Shown here: piece by piece, positions 54,769 to 63,272 of the stretch
Position numbering within the stretch: position 1 is the first letter of the stretch
Layout: the number at the start of each line of letters is the position of its first letter
From: Alphaproteobacteria bacterium
GTDB taxonomy: Bacteria; Pseudomonadota; Alphaproteobacteria; Rhizobiales; Rhizobiaceae
Reading direction: 5' to 3'
Length of the DNA: 64,000 nt
Assembly: GCA_024280375.1 (NCBI GenBank)
Contig: JAJRQF010000035.1
Span: forward strand, 124,001-188,000
Translations under genes and position numbers: made by a program
The notes under the pieces: generated by a model
Seen by the model: the letters and a program-made list of their open reading frames with translations, nothing else
The model's database searches: none
What the model was told of the DNA's origin: nothing

Positions 54769-57216
54769 TCAGATTTTTATCCGGCTCATGGCGGGGTCAA
54801 AAAGTGGTTTTAAATGCACTTTGCAGGCAATGCGCCGGGTTGCGACTTCCAGCTCATATTTGCCGCTCAATACATAATCGCGGTCAACGCCACTGGCATT
54901 GCGCACATAGCCAAAGCCAATATTTTGCGCCAATGTATAGCCCCAGCCGCCGCTGGAAAGCCATCCAACCCGCTCGCCATTGCGCAGAATGGTTTCGCGT
55001 CCAAGCAAAACAACGCCCGGGTCATCAATGGTGAAACAGGCAAGCAGTTTTGGCAGTGGTTTTTCCTGTCTTTCCAACAGTGCTGCACGGCCAATAAAGT
55101 CACAATTAGTTTTCAACTTAACTGCCCAGCCAAGCCCCGCTTCAAACGGCGTGTGGTCCGGGCCAATATCAGAACCCCAGGCACGATAGCCTTTTTCCAG
55201 CCGCAGCGATTCAATTGCCCTGTATCCGGCATTGGCGATGTCAAAGCGTTCGCCCGCCTGCATTAGCGCATTATAGACCGCCAGCGCATTTTCCTTATTG
55301 CCGTGTAATTCCCAACCAAGTTCGCCCACATAGGTTATGCGCAGCGCCTTGACCGTGGCCCCGGCAATGGCGATTTCATGGCATTGACCAAAGGGAAAGT
55401 TCTCGTGCGAAACATCATCTTTTGTGACCGCGCTCAGCACATCACGCGCATGTGGCCCCATCAGCGAAAGGGTGAAACCTTCATCCGTAATATCGACAAG
55501 TTTTGCATCGCAATCAGCCGGAATATTGCGCGAAATCCACGAAAAATCATGGGCGCGAAAGCCGGTTCCGGTGACGATGTAATAGAGATCATCATCCATG
55601 CGGGCGACGGTGAGATCACACTCAATACCGCCGCGTTTATTCAGCATTTGCGTATAGATAATCGAGCCGTTGGGCTTTGCAACATTATTGGCGCAAATCC
55701 ACGAAAGAGCTTTTTCAGCGTCCGACCCACGCATTTCAAATTTGGCAAAAGATGATTGATCAAACAACCCAACCCGTTCGCGGATGGCCCTGTGCTCGTC
55801 GCCCACATGGGGAAACCAGTTTTGCCGCCCGAACGAATATTCATCGACCGGTTCAACGCCCTTTGGTGCAAACCAGTTGGGCCGCTCCCATCCCATTTTT
55901 TCACCAAAGCAGGCACCCTGTTCCTTCAGTCGGTCATAAAGCTGTGACACCCGCAACGGCCGGGCCGATAAATGCTCCTCGTAGGGCCAGGGCATGGCGT
56001 AATGCTTGCCGTAGAGTTCCAGAGTTCGATCACGCACCACGGAAACATCACGCTGGTGCGGTCCAAAACGGCGAATATCCACCGGCCATAAATCGGTCGA
56101 GGATTCCCCGCCGACAATCCATTCGGCCAGCGCTTTTCCGGCGCCCCCGCCTGAGGCGATGCCAAAGGCATTAAAGCCGGCACCGACGAAAAACCCATCC
56201 ACTTCCGGCGCTTCACCTAAAATAAAGTTACCATCAGGCGTAAAGGATTCAGGCCCGTTGACCAGATCCTTGATCCCGGTTTTTTCCAATGCGGGCACCC
56301 GTTCCAGACATTGGGTAATCGCCGGTTCAAAGTGATCCCAATTGCTTTCCAGCAGCGTGAAGTTAAAGCCCTTGGGAATGCCGTCTACAGCCCAGGCAAT
56401 AGGGTTTGGTTCATAAACCCCGGCCACCAACCCGCCAACCTCTTCCTTGAAATAAATACGACGATCCGGGTCGCGAATGGTCGGCATATTACGGTCGAGA
56501 CCCTCCACCTGTTCGGTGACCATATATTGGTGCTCAACCGAAACCAGCGGCACATTCACACCGGCCATAGCGCCAATTTCGCGTGCCCATTGCCCGCCAC
56601 AATTGACCACAAATTCAGCGGAAATATCGCCATGTTCGGTTGAAATGCCGCAAGCGCGCCCGTCCTTGACCGTAACACCGGTGACCTTGCTATCCTCAAT
56701 GATTTTAACCCCGCCCTTGCGCGCACCAATGGCCAGTGCCTGGGTAATATCAGATGGATTTGCCTGCCCGTCACTGGACATATAACACCCGCCAACCACA
56801 TCCGAACCGTCCATAATGGGCCAGAGTGCCTGACATTCCTGCGGGTTGAGAATTTCCATATCAAGGCCAAAGCTGCGCGCCGTTGTTGCCTGACGTTTAT
56901 AATCGGTCAGCCGTTCGTGATTGCAGGCAAGTCGCAGACAACCGCTCATTTTCCAGCCCGTGGCCTGTCCGGTCTCTTGTTCCAGACGGTCATAAAGTTC
57001 GACCGAATATTTCAGTAATTGGGTGACATTGGCATTTGAGCGCAATTGCCCCACTAGGCCTGCCGCATGAAAGGTTGAACCGCTGGTGAGTTTGCCACTT
57101 TCGAGCAAAACCACATCGCGCCAGCCAAGTTCGGCCAGATGGTAGGCGGTGGAGCAACCAATAATGCCACCGCCGATTATGACGACGCGGGCATGGGAGG
57201 GGATATTCGTAGTCAT
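54769..57216 (-). CDS. FAD/GcvT oxidoreductase, dimethylglycine-sarcosine dehydrogenase type (copy B)
   Basis: An 815-residue paralogue of the preceding enzyme with the same three-part layout. The dinucleotide motif is GGGIIGCSTAYHLAELGW (14-31) and the flavin segment is TSGSTFHAAGLVGQL, with Phe for the Trp of copy A. The GcvT part carries GWELHGNKENALAVYNALM and GYRAIESLRLEKGYRAWGSDIGPDHTPFEAGLGWAVKL. It lies 86 bases after the transporter permease. Having two such genes together suggests successive demethylation steps or partner subunits; which methyl amine each uses is unknown. Confidence 0.86.
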   Translation of the reverse strand: MTTNIPSHARVVIIGGGIIGCSTAYHLAELGWRDVVLLESGKLTSGSTFHAAGLVGQLRSNANVTQLLKYSVELYDRLEQETGQATGWKMSGCLRLACNHERLTDYKRQATTARSFGLDMEILNPQECQALWPIMDGSDVVGGCYMSSDGQANPSDITQALAIGARKGGVKIIEDSKVTGVTVKDGRACGISTEHGDISAEFVVNCGGQWAREIGAMAGVNVPLVSVEHQYMVTEQVEGLDRNMPTIRDPDRRIYFKEEVGGLVAGVYEPNPIAWAVDGIPKGFNFTLLESNWDHFEPAITQCLERVPALEKTGIKDLVNGPESFTPDGNFILGEAPEVDGFFVGAGFNAFGIASGGGAGKALAEWIVGGESSTDLWPVDIRRFGPHQRDVSVVRDRTLELYGKHYAMPWPYEEHLSARPLRVSQLYDRLKEQGACFGEKMGWERPNWFAPKGVEPVDEYSFGRQNWFPHVGDEHRAIRERVGLFDQSSFAKFEMRGSDAEKALSWICANNVAKPNGSIIYTQMLNKRGGIECDLTVARMDDDLYYIVTGTGFRAHDFSWISRNIPADCDAKLVDITDEGFTLSLMGPHARDVLSAVTKDDVSHENFPFGQCHEIAIAGATVKALRITYVGELGWELHGNKENALAVYNALMQAGERFDIANAGYRAIESLRLEKGYRAWGSDIGPDHTPFEAGLGWAVKLKTNCDFIGRAALLERQEKPLPKLLACFTIDDPGVVLLGRETILRNGERVGWLSSGGWGYTLAQNIGFGYVRNASGVDRDYVLSGKYELEVATRRIACKVHLKPLFDPAMSRIKI

Positions 57217-57302
57217 TTAATGTCCTTCAAATATGCAATTTTTGAAATGCGCATGGGTGCGCAAAATATGTGAGTTTCTGAGTTAGGGATGGTGTGGTTC
57301 AT

Positions 57303-59315
57303 CTATCCAATCCCCAATTCGCGTTTTCTTTTATTGCTCCAGGCACCGATAAGCCGGTCGACGATGATCGCGATAAGCGAGATTGCCAGACCTGCCACAA
57401 TGCCCCGGCCAATATCCGCTTTGGTCAGCGCGATATAGACCTCTTGCCCAAGGTCGCGGGTGCCAACAAGGGCGGTGATTACCAACATGCTCAAAGCCAT
57501 CATGATGGTCTGGTTGATGCCCAGCATAATTTCCGGCAAGGCCAAAGGCATCTGCACTTTCCACAGAATTTGGCGTTTGGTGCAGCCGGTGGCAATGGCA
57601 GCCTCGATCAGGTGTGGCGGCACATTTCTAATGCCGTGATCGGTGTAACGAATGGCGGGCACCACCGCATAGGCGATAACCGCCAGCATGGCGGCAAAAT
57701 CCCCGACCCGAAAAAGCATGACCACCGGCATTAAATAAACAAAACTTGGCAGGGTTTGCAGCGTGTCGATGACAACTTGAACAATCCTGTGCAGGTTCTC
57801 ATTACGCGAAGCGGCAACGCCAATAGGAATGCCGATCATACAGGCGATTATTACCGATAAGCCGCAAAGATAGATGGTAATCATTGCCTTGGGCCAAAGG
57901 CCAACCGTTGCGATGAATATGGCGGAAAGGCCAGCAAGCAGCGCCAGTCGCCAGCCGCCAAGCCGCGCACCTGCAATAGAAACCCCAATAACCACCGCAA
58001 CCCACGGCAGGCTGAGCAAGAACCGCTTTGTCGGTATCATAATATTGAGCAGCAGGAAGTTTTTGACCGCATCAAGTTCGTCGAAAAAGTTGATATTGAT
58101 ATATTTCACCACATCGCCCCAAAAAGAGCCGGTGGAAATCTGCCATTCTTCCGGGAAAATATGAACCGCTGGAACCACAAGCCCCAGCAACCAGGAGGCA
58201 ATGGCAATGCCCGCTGCGGCCAGCAAATAGGGGTGCTTTTGAAGCAAGTTTTGCGAGGCTGGAATTTGCGCCGGTTGTGGTTGGTTGGCTAAAGCCTGGC
58301 TCAACCGGTCAAGCGCGATTGCAAGCAGGGTAATGGCAACGCCAGCCTCGATGCCTTCACCGATTTTCAACCGTCGAAGCGCATTCAGCACATCGAAGCC
58401 TAGGCCACCGGCCCCGATCATCGAGGCAATGATCACCATGTTGAGCGACAGCATAACAACCTGATTAACCCCGACCATAATAGCAGGTTTTGCCGTCGGC
58501 AATTGAACCTTCATCAATAATTGTCGCGATGAGCACCCGGCCATTTTGCCAAATTCGACGATTTCATCGGGCACTTTTTGTAAGGCCAATATGGTGATGC
58601 GCACCATTGGCGGCATGGCGTAGATGATGGTCGCGATCATTGCCGATACCGGGCCAAAGCCAAACAGGATCAACACCGGCACCAGATAGGCAAAAACCGG
58701 TACGGTCTGCATCAGATCTAATATCGGCGAAAGCGCCTGATTAAAGCGGGCGGAGCGATGCGCCTGAATGCCCAGCAGCAACCCGACAAACACGCCAAGC
58801 GGCACAGAAATTACGATGGAGGAAAGTGTGATCATGGCGCTATCCCATTGGCCAAAGATCGCCAGATACAAGAAACATGCACCCACCAACAGGGAGAGGT
58901 TGCGCCCGCCTACTTTCCAACCCATCAACATGACAATGCCAATGACCCCAACCCACGGCAGGCGCGGGAATATTTCAATCGCGCCGCTGCCCTGTCCCTT
59001 TAGGAACCCGCTGGACAGCAGGCTTTTTGCCACCCAATAGGGCTGCTCAATGATCCATGAGAAAAAGCGGGTGGCCTCGCGAAAGGTAAACAGGCCAAAA
59101 TCGAGGCTGTTCATCAGCCATTTCATCAAATCACTGATCCAGAAGCGCAAAGGCCATATCCATGCGCGCGGGTATTTAAACATCCAAGGAAAACTGTCTT
59201 TCAGCAGATAGCAAAGCAAAGTAAAGGCCAGCAGACCGGCCCATATTGCCCACCAGCGTTGTGCGGTGAGGCTGCTGCTTGCGGTACTATGTCGGGTGGC
59301 GCTCACAACATTCAA
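57303..59315 (-). CDS. ProW-type ABC permease, fused tandem duplicate
   Basis: A 670-residue membrane protein containing two complete BPD_transp_1 permease domains. The ATPase-coupling loops are near residue 257 (GKMAGCSSRQLLMKVQLPTAKP) and near 572 (AIATGCTKRQILWKVQMPLALP). Both halves end in GVNQVVMLSLNMVIIAS and GINQTIMMALSMLVITA helices. Usual ProW or OpuAB proteins have one such domain and dimerise; here a pseudodimer is one chain. The N-terminus has additional hydrophobic segments. It imports glycine betaine-type osmolytes by family. It overlaps the ATPase gene by 4 bp. Confidence 0.9.
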   Translation of the reverse strand: MNVVSATRHSTASSSLTAQRWWAIWAGLLAFTLLCYLLKDSFPWMFKYPRAWIWPLRFWISDLMKWLMNSLDFGLFTFREATRFFSWIIEQPYWVAKSLLSSGFLKGQGSGAIEIFPRLPWVGVIGIVMLMGWKVGGRNLSLLVGACFLYLAIFGQWDSAMITLSSIVISVPLGVFVGLLLGIQAHRSARFNQALSPILDLMQTVPVFAYLVPVLILFGFGPVSAMIATIIYAMPPMVRITILALQKVPDEIVEFGKMAGCSSRQLLMKVQLPTAKPAIMVGVNQVVMLSLNMVIIASMIGAGGLGFDVLNALRRLKIGEGIEAGVAITLLAIALDRLSQALANQPQPAQIPASQNLLQKHPYLLAAAGIAIASWLLGLVVPAVHIFPEEWQISTGSFWGDVVKYININFFDELDAVKNFLLLNIMIPTKRFLLSLPWVAVVIGVSIAGARLGGWRLALLAGLSAIFIATVGLWPKAMITIYLCGLSVIIACMIGIPIGVAASRNENLHRIVQVVIDTLQTLPSFVYLMPVVMLFRVGDFAAMLAVIAYAVVPAIRYTDHGIRNVPPHLIEAAIATGCTKRQILWKVQMPLALPEIMLGINQTIMMALSMLVITALVGTRDLGQEVYIALTKADIGRGIVAGLAISLIAIIVDRLIGAWSNKRKRELGIG

Positions 59316-60367
59316 TCCTGATCAAGCAGAACTGAAAGCACGGCCTGACGGGAGATTTCCCCGACGATTTCCTCGCCGTTCTTCACACAATAGGGTGTTT
59401 CGCTGTGAACAAGTTTTGCAGCCAGGTCTTCTATTTTAGTATTAACTTGAACGCTGCCAGCAAAATCTGAAGCCTTGGGCCTGGTCATAATTGCACCGGC
59501 GGTTAATACCTTGGCGCGTGGAATGCCGCTGGTAAATTCCTCCACATAACCATCCGCCGGGCGAAGCAATAATTCTTCTGCTGTGCCAATTTGAATGATC
59601 TTGCCATCCTTCATAATGGCAATGCGGTCGGCAAGCCGGATTGCCTCGTCAAAATCATGGGTTATGAATACGATTGTTTTGTGCAGCACGCTTTGCAGCC
59701 GCAGGAATTCTTCCTGCATTTCGCGGCGGATTAACGGGTCAAGGGCTGAAAATGGCTCATCCAGAAACCAGATTTCCGGTTCCACGCAGAGCGAGCGGGC
59801 AATGCCGACCCTTTGTTGCTGACCGCCTGAAAGCTCGCGCGGGAAATAGTTTTCACGCCCATTCAGCCCGACAAGTTCGATCATTTCACTGGCACGCTTT
59901 TCTCGCATTTCGCGGGATATGCCCTGAATTTCTAGCGGAAAGGCGACATTGCCCAGAACGCTTAAATGCGGCAGCAGGGCAAAGTGTTGAAACACCATGC
60001 CCATCTTGTGACGGCGATATTCAATCAGCTCTGTCTCATCGGCTTTTAGAATATCCCGGCCCTGAAAAAGCACTTCGCCCGCGGTTGGTTCAATCAACCT
60101 GGTCATGCAGCGCACAAGCGTGGATTTGCCGGAACCCGATAGCCCCATAATGACAAAAATGTCGCCCTCATAAATGTCGAGATTGGCATCGCGCACAGCA
60201 CCAATCATGCCGGATGATGCAAGTTCCTCGTCACTGGGTTGTGGGTTGTTTGCAAGAAAGGCAGAAGGTTTGTCGCCGAATATTTTCCAAACAGATTTGC
60301 AACCAAGTTTAACGGGCCGCTCATTGGGTTGCGGGGAGGCGTTCACGCATCGCTCCTGAATATTCAA
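59312..60367 (-). CDS. Glycine-betaine-type ABC transporter ATPase (ProV-like)
   Basis: A 351-residue ATPase. Walker A GLSGSGKST, Q-loop QHFALLPH, signature LSGGQQQR and Walker B IWFLDEPFSALDP are intact, and the DEAIRLADRIAIM region is typical of ProV. A C-terminal tail of about 70 residues is the size of a small CBS-like regulatory region (GAIMTRP, IEDLAAKLVHSETPYCVKNGEEIVGEISRQAVLSVLL), perhaps an osmotic sensor. It couples to the fused permease downstream. Confidence 0.92.
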   Translation of the reverse strand: MNIQERCVNASPQPNERPVKLGCKSVWKIFGDKPSAFLANNPQPSDEELASSGMIGAVRDANLDIYEGDIFVIMGLSGSGKSTLVRCMTRLIEPTAGEVLFQGRDILKADETELIEYRRHKMGMVFQHFALLPHLSVLGNVAFPLEIQGISREMREKRASEMIELVGLNGRENYFPRELSGGQQQRVGIARSLCVEPEIWFLDEPFSALDPLIRREMQEEFLRLQSVLHKTIVFITHDFDEAIRLADRIAIMKDGKIIQIGTAEELLLRPADGYVEEFTSGIPRAKVLTAGAIMTRPKASDFAGSVQVNTKIEDLAAKLVHSETPYCVKNGEEIVGEISRQAVLSVLLDQD

Positions 60368-60432
60368 GTGAATTGGTGTCGGGCCAAAACCATAATTGCA
60401 ATCTTGCCCAGCATGTTTGTCAGTTTGTGCAA

Positions 60433-60456
60433 ACGGGCCGAAACATTCCGGCCCGT
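60433..60456 (-). terminator. Strong hairpin between binding-protein and ATPase genes
   Basis: On the minus strand ACGGGCCG and CGGCCCGT form a perfect 8-bp GC stem around GAATGTTT, followed only by TTTGC. It starts 15 bases after the binding-protein stop. Such a structure usually protects or partly terminates transcripts so that the binding protein is made in excess. Confidence 0.6.
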
Positions 60457-60471
60457 ATTATTAATGCAACT

Positions 60472-61416
60472 CTATTGGATCCAGGCTTTCCAGCGCGCTT
60501 CATTCTTGCTCATCCAGCCGGCAACCACATCATCAAGTTTTTTGCCATCGAGGTCGATTGCGGCGATCATCTTGCCCATTTCATTGTTGTCGATTTTGAA
60601 ATTACGAACTGCTTTGTAAGCGCCCGGCCATTTCGCCTCACCGCCCTTCCAGCCGACTTTCTTGATCCAGCCAAAGGGCTTGCCGCAGTCATATTTCATG
60701 TCTTTGTTGATGCCCCAAGATGCATCACTATAGCATTCCGGCGTATATTCAGGAAATTCCACCCATTCGCCATCAAACTTTGCAACCGCCCAATGGGGCG
60801 CATAAACCCAAAGCAAAATAGGCGCTTTACGCTGATAGGCTGATTCAAGTTCTGCAAATAATGCAGCATCGGTTCCCGCATGAACGACTTCGAAATCAAG
60901 TCCAAGCGCTTCCGCCCGTTCATCATCAAAACCACCCCATGTAACCGGGCCGCCGAGATAACGTCCCTTGGGAGCCGTTTCCGGTACGGAAAATACTTCG
61001 GCGCATTTGTTAAGCGCTTTCCAGTCCGGCAGGCCGGGGCATTTTTCCTTCATATAACTTGGATACCACCACTCTTCCTTGGCATCCATTCCTGTCTCGC
61101 CAAGATCAACAGTCTTGCCGGTTTTCAGCGATGCATCCATCGCATCCTTGCCGGTGGTTTCCCACATTTCCATGGCAATATGCAGATCACCGGTTTCAAG
61201 CCCGGCAAATTGCGCGATGTAATCCGCCTGCACATATTCAATATTGAACCCGGCCTTTTTCAAAACTTCGCCCATAATATGAGTGGTTACATATTGGCCG
61301 GTCCAGTCGTGAATGGTCAGCTTTATCGGGTCACTTGATTGCGCCGAGGCCGACCCGGCCATTAGGCTCATCATGGCCGCAGCCACCGTCGATTTGATAA
61401 TGTTTTTGTAATTCAT
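60472..61416 (-). CDS. Glycine-betaine-type ABC transporter substrate-binding protein
   Basis: A 314-residue periplasmic OpuAC-like protein. The signal peptide (MNYKNIIKSTVAAAMMSLMAGSASA) ends near residue 25. The mature part has several Trp residues in conserved places (HDWTGQYVTTHI, EMWETTGKDAMD, EEWWYPSY, VTWGGFDDE, WVYAPHWAVAKFDGEWVEFPEY), consistent with an aromatic cage for quaternary amines. GGGAGAG precedes the start. It is the first gene of the operon reading toward 51.4 kb and has a very good promoter. Confidence 0.9.
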   Translation of the reverse strand: MNYKNIIKSTVAAAMMSLMAGSASAQSSDPIKLTIHDWTGQYVTTHIMGEVLKKAGFNIEYVQADYIAQFAGLETGDLHIAMEMWETTGKDAMDASLKTGKTVDLGETGMDAKEEWWYPSYMKEKCPGLPDWKALNKCAEVFSVPETAPKGRYLGGPVTWGGFDDERAEALGLDFEVVHAGTDAALFAELESAYQRKAPILLWVYAPHWAVAKFDGEWVEFPEYTPECYSDASWGINKDMKYDCGKPFGWIKKVGWKGGEAKWPGAYKAVRNFKIDNNEMGKMIAAIDLDGKKLDDVVAGWMSKNEARWKAWIQ

Positions 61417-61495
61417 GAAATTCTCTCCCGTTGATTATTGGCGTGGTGCTCTTGATGGCGTAGGCGGCATAATTAACCACCTGAATTTTTGGCAA

Positions 61496-61524
61496 ATATC
61501 AGGGTATAATTTGCATAATGTCAA
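61496..61524 (-). promoter_or_regulatory. Promoter of the amine transport/demethylation operon
   Basis: On the minus strand a perfect TTGACA (61524-61519) and TGATAT (61501-61496) are 17 bases apart. Transcription should start near 61489, about 72 bases before the binding-protein ATG. The palindrome at 61530-61557 lies just upstream of the -35. Confidence 0.65.
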
Positions 61525-61529
61525 GAAAA

Positions 61530-61557
61530 ACCACATAAATTGTATGAATTATGTGGT
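61530..61557. promoter_or_regulatory. Perfect palindrome in the binding-protein/DeoR divergent promoter (candidate operator)
   Basis: ACCACATAA (61530-61538) and TTATGTGGT (61549-61557) are exact inverted copies with a 10-base spacer, one helical turn apart centre to centre by about two turns. It abuts the -35 of the operon promoter and overlaps a plausible DeoR-gene promoter (TTGCAT 61511-61516, 17 bases, CATAAA 61534-61539). This fits autoregulation and control of the operon by the neighbouring regulator. Confidence 0.6.
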
Positions 61558-61609
61558 ATTTTGTGGAATATTACCCGTGAGCAAAAAATTGAAACTGGGA
61601 AATTCGAAA

Positions 61610-62368
61610 ATGTATGCAAGCCGCAGGCAGTCTGAAATCCTAAATACGGTGCAAAATCTGGGTTCCTGCTCGATTAGTGAGTTGGCCAGCTCCATTGGTG
61701 TTTCTGATGAAACCATCCGTCGTAATCTCAAGCCCTTGTCTGACCGTGGATTGGTTTTGCGGGTGCATGGCGGGGTGACCTTGCCGGATGCATTGCACGA
61801 AGCGCCATTCCAAAAGCGTATTCAGGAAAATGCCGAAGCCAAGCGGCAAATTGCTAAGGCAGTGGCCGAAGAAATCCAGGATGGCGATACGCTGATCCTT
61901 GATTGCGGCTCGACCACAACCTTTGTGGCGCGCGCATTGCGAGTGCGTAAAAACCTGATAGTGGTCACCAATTCTGCCGAAGTGGCACGCACGCTGGCAA
62001 CAAATGAAAGCAATCGCGTCTTTATGGCGGGCGGCGAATTACGGCCCGATGATACGGCATCCCTTGGTGCGTCAGCGCTGGAATTTGTGCGCCAGTTCAA
62101 GGTGCGACACGCCATTATTACCGTCGGCGGCATTACCGGCGATGGCGGGTTAATGGTTTTTCACCCCGAGGAGGCGGAATTTTCCCGGGCAATTATTGGT
62201 TGCGCGGAAAATGCAATCGTTGCCGCTGATCATTCGAAGTTTCAGGGGCAGGGGCTGGTGCGGGTATGCGATCTTTCCAGCGTTGATATGTTGGTAACAG
62301 ATTATACTATACCTAATGGTATGTTTAAAAATGTCGATTTAGGAAATCTCAGTATCAAGATTGCCTAG
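61610..62368 (+). CDS. DeoR/GlpR-family transcriptional regulator
   Basis: A 252-residue DeoR-family repressor. The N-terminal winged helix (RRQSEILNTVQNLGSCSISELASSIGVSDETIRRNLKPLSDRGLVLRVHGGV) is followed by the sugar-phosphate-type sensor domain with ILDCGSTTTFVARAL and VTNSAEVARTL. Start ATG 61610 is preceded by TGGGAAA; a GTG at 61577 would add 11 residues. The effector is not known; the family usually senses phosphorylated sugars, but its divergent position and the palindrome suggest control of the amine operon. The 3' end overlaps the convergent dehydrogenase gene by 14 bp. Confidence 0.88.
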   Translation: MYASRRQSEILNTVQNLGSCSISELASSIGVSDETIRRNLKPLSDRGLVLRVHGGVTLPDALHEAPFQKRIQENAEAKRQIAKAVAEEIQDGDTLILDCGSTTTFVARALRVRKNLIVVTNSAEVARTLATNESNRVFMAGGELRPDDTASLGASALEFVRQFKVRHAIITVGGITGDGGLMVFHPEEAEFSRAIIGCAENAIVAADHSKFQGQGLVRVCDLSSVDMLVTDYTIPNGMFKNVDLGNLSIKIA

Positions 62369-63272
62369 AGCTCTTATTCTCCAGCCCGCTCAATATAGCA
62401 TCGGCGCGCTCTGATAAATCATCATCGCCTGCAGATAGCCCCAAATCACCTATTATTTGTTGCCAGTTAGTCGTGGCTTTCGACATGGAATTATCCACAC
62501 CTAATTGTTCGACGGTCAGGGCAACCTCGCGCATTTCAGCGGCCCGGCGCGGGCCGTGCACCATCATTCGTTCCAGCATGTAACTGGCTTTTTCATGCCA
62601 GTTGAAGCCCGGATAGGTTTTCTCCAATGTGTCTAAAACGATATTCTCAACACCCGCCTTGCGGCCTGAAAGCACGCATTCGGCGATCAATGCCTCCAAA
62701 CCTTTCATCATGATGGAGCGGATCATTTTGATGGATGATGCCCGCCCAATTTCAGCGCCGATAAATTCAGCCCCCATGTCCATTTGGGTAAGAAAGGCAA
62801 GTGCAGCATTGCCATTTGGCCCGGAAACCAACAGGGGTGCCCGATGCAGCAACGGATGAACCGGGGCCATAATCGCGACATCTATGTAAATGCCACCGGC
62901 GGCGGTAATGATCCTTGATGCGGCTTTTTTGGTGTCCGGTGCGCATGAATTGCAATCAAAATAGAAGCAGTCTCTTGGGATGTGGTTGGCCGCATTTTCA
63001 GCCGCATTCAGCGCCTGATCAGCAGTTACCAGCGAAAATATACCGTCTACCCCGGTAATACATGCGCCTATATCCCCAACGCCAGAAATGTTGGACTTTG
63101 CGTAAATTTCTGTTTGTTTGGCGGCAAGATCGCTATCCAGGCTCTTAATGTCAAAGGCTGAGAATTGGCAGGAGATATTGGCTGACCAGCCTTGGTAAAA
63201 CGCCTGCGCCGCTTCGCCAAAACCGATCAGGGCAATGTTTTTAGGTCGTTTCTGGTGGATATTGTCGTTCAT
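62355..63272 (-). CDS. NAD(P)-binding dehydrogenase with DUF1932-type C-terminus
   Basis: A 305-residue protein of the 6-phosphogluconate/3-hydroxyisobutyrate dehydrogenase superfamily. The N-terminal Rossmann motif is IALIGFGEAAQAF (about 13-25); YFDCNSCAPDTKK and YIDVAIMAPVHPLLHRAPLLVSG follow, then a helical domain with IKMIRSIMMKGLEALIAECV that fits DUF1932. The substrate is unknown. The start at 63272 is decided by an ATGA overlap with the LysR gene stop, which means the two are translationally coupled. Confidence 0.82.
   Translation of the reverse strand: MNDNIHQKRPKNIALIGFGEAAQAFYQGWSANISCQFSAFDIKSLDSDLAAKQTEIYAKSNISGVGDIGACITGVDGIFSLVTADQALNAAENAANHIPRDCFYFDCNSCAPDTKKAASRIITAAGGIYIDVAIMAPVHPLLHRAPLLVSGPNGNAALAFLTQMDMGAEFIGAEIGRASSIKMIRSIMMKGLEALIAECVLSGRKAGVENIVLDTLEKTYPGFNWHEKASYMLERMMVHGPRRAAEMREVALTVEQLGVDNSMSKATTNWQQIIGDLGLSAGDDDLSERADAILSGLENKSSRQS

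Noticed and set aside
52346-57216. DMSP demethylase DmdA
   Set aside because: DmdA is a GcvT-only protein of about 370 residues, whereas both genes have an N-terminal FAD half.
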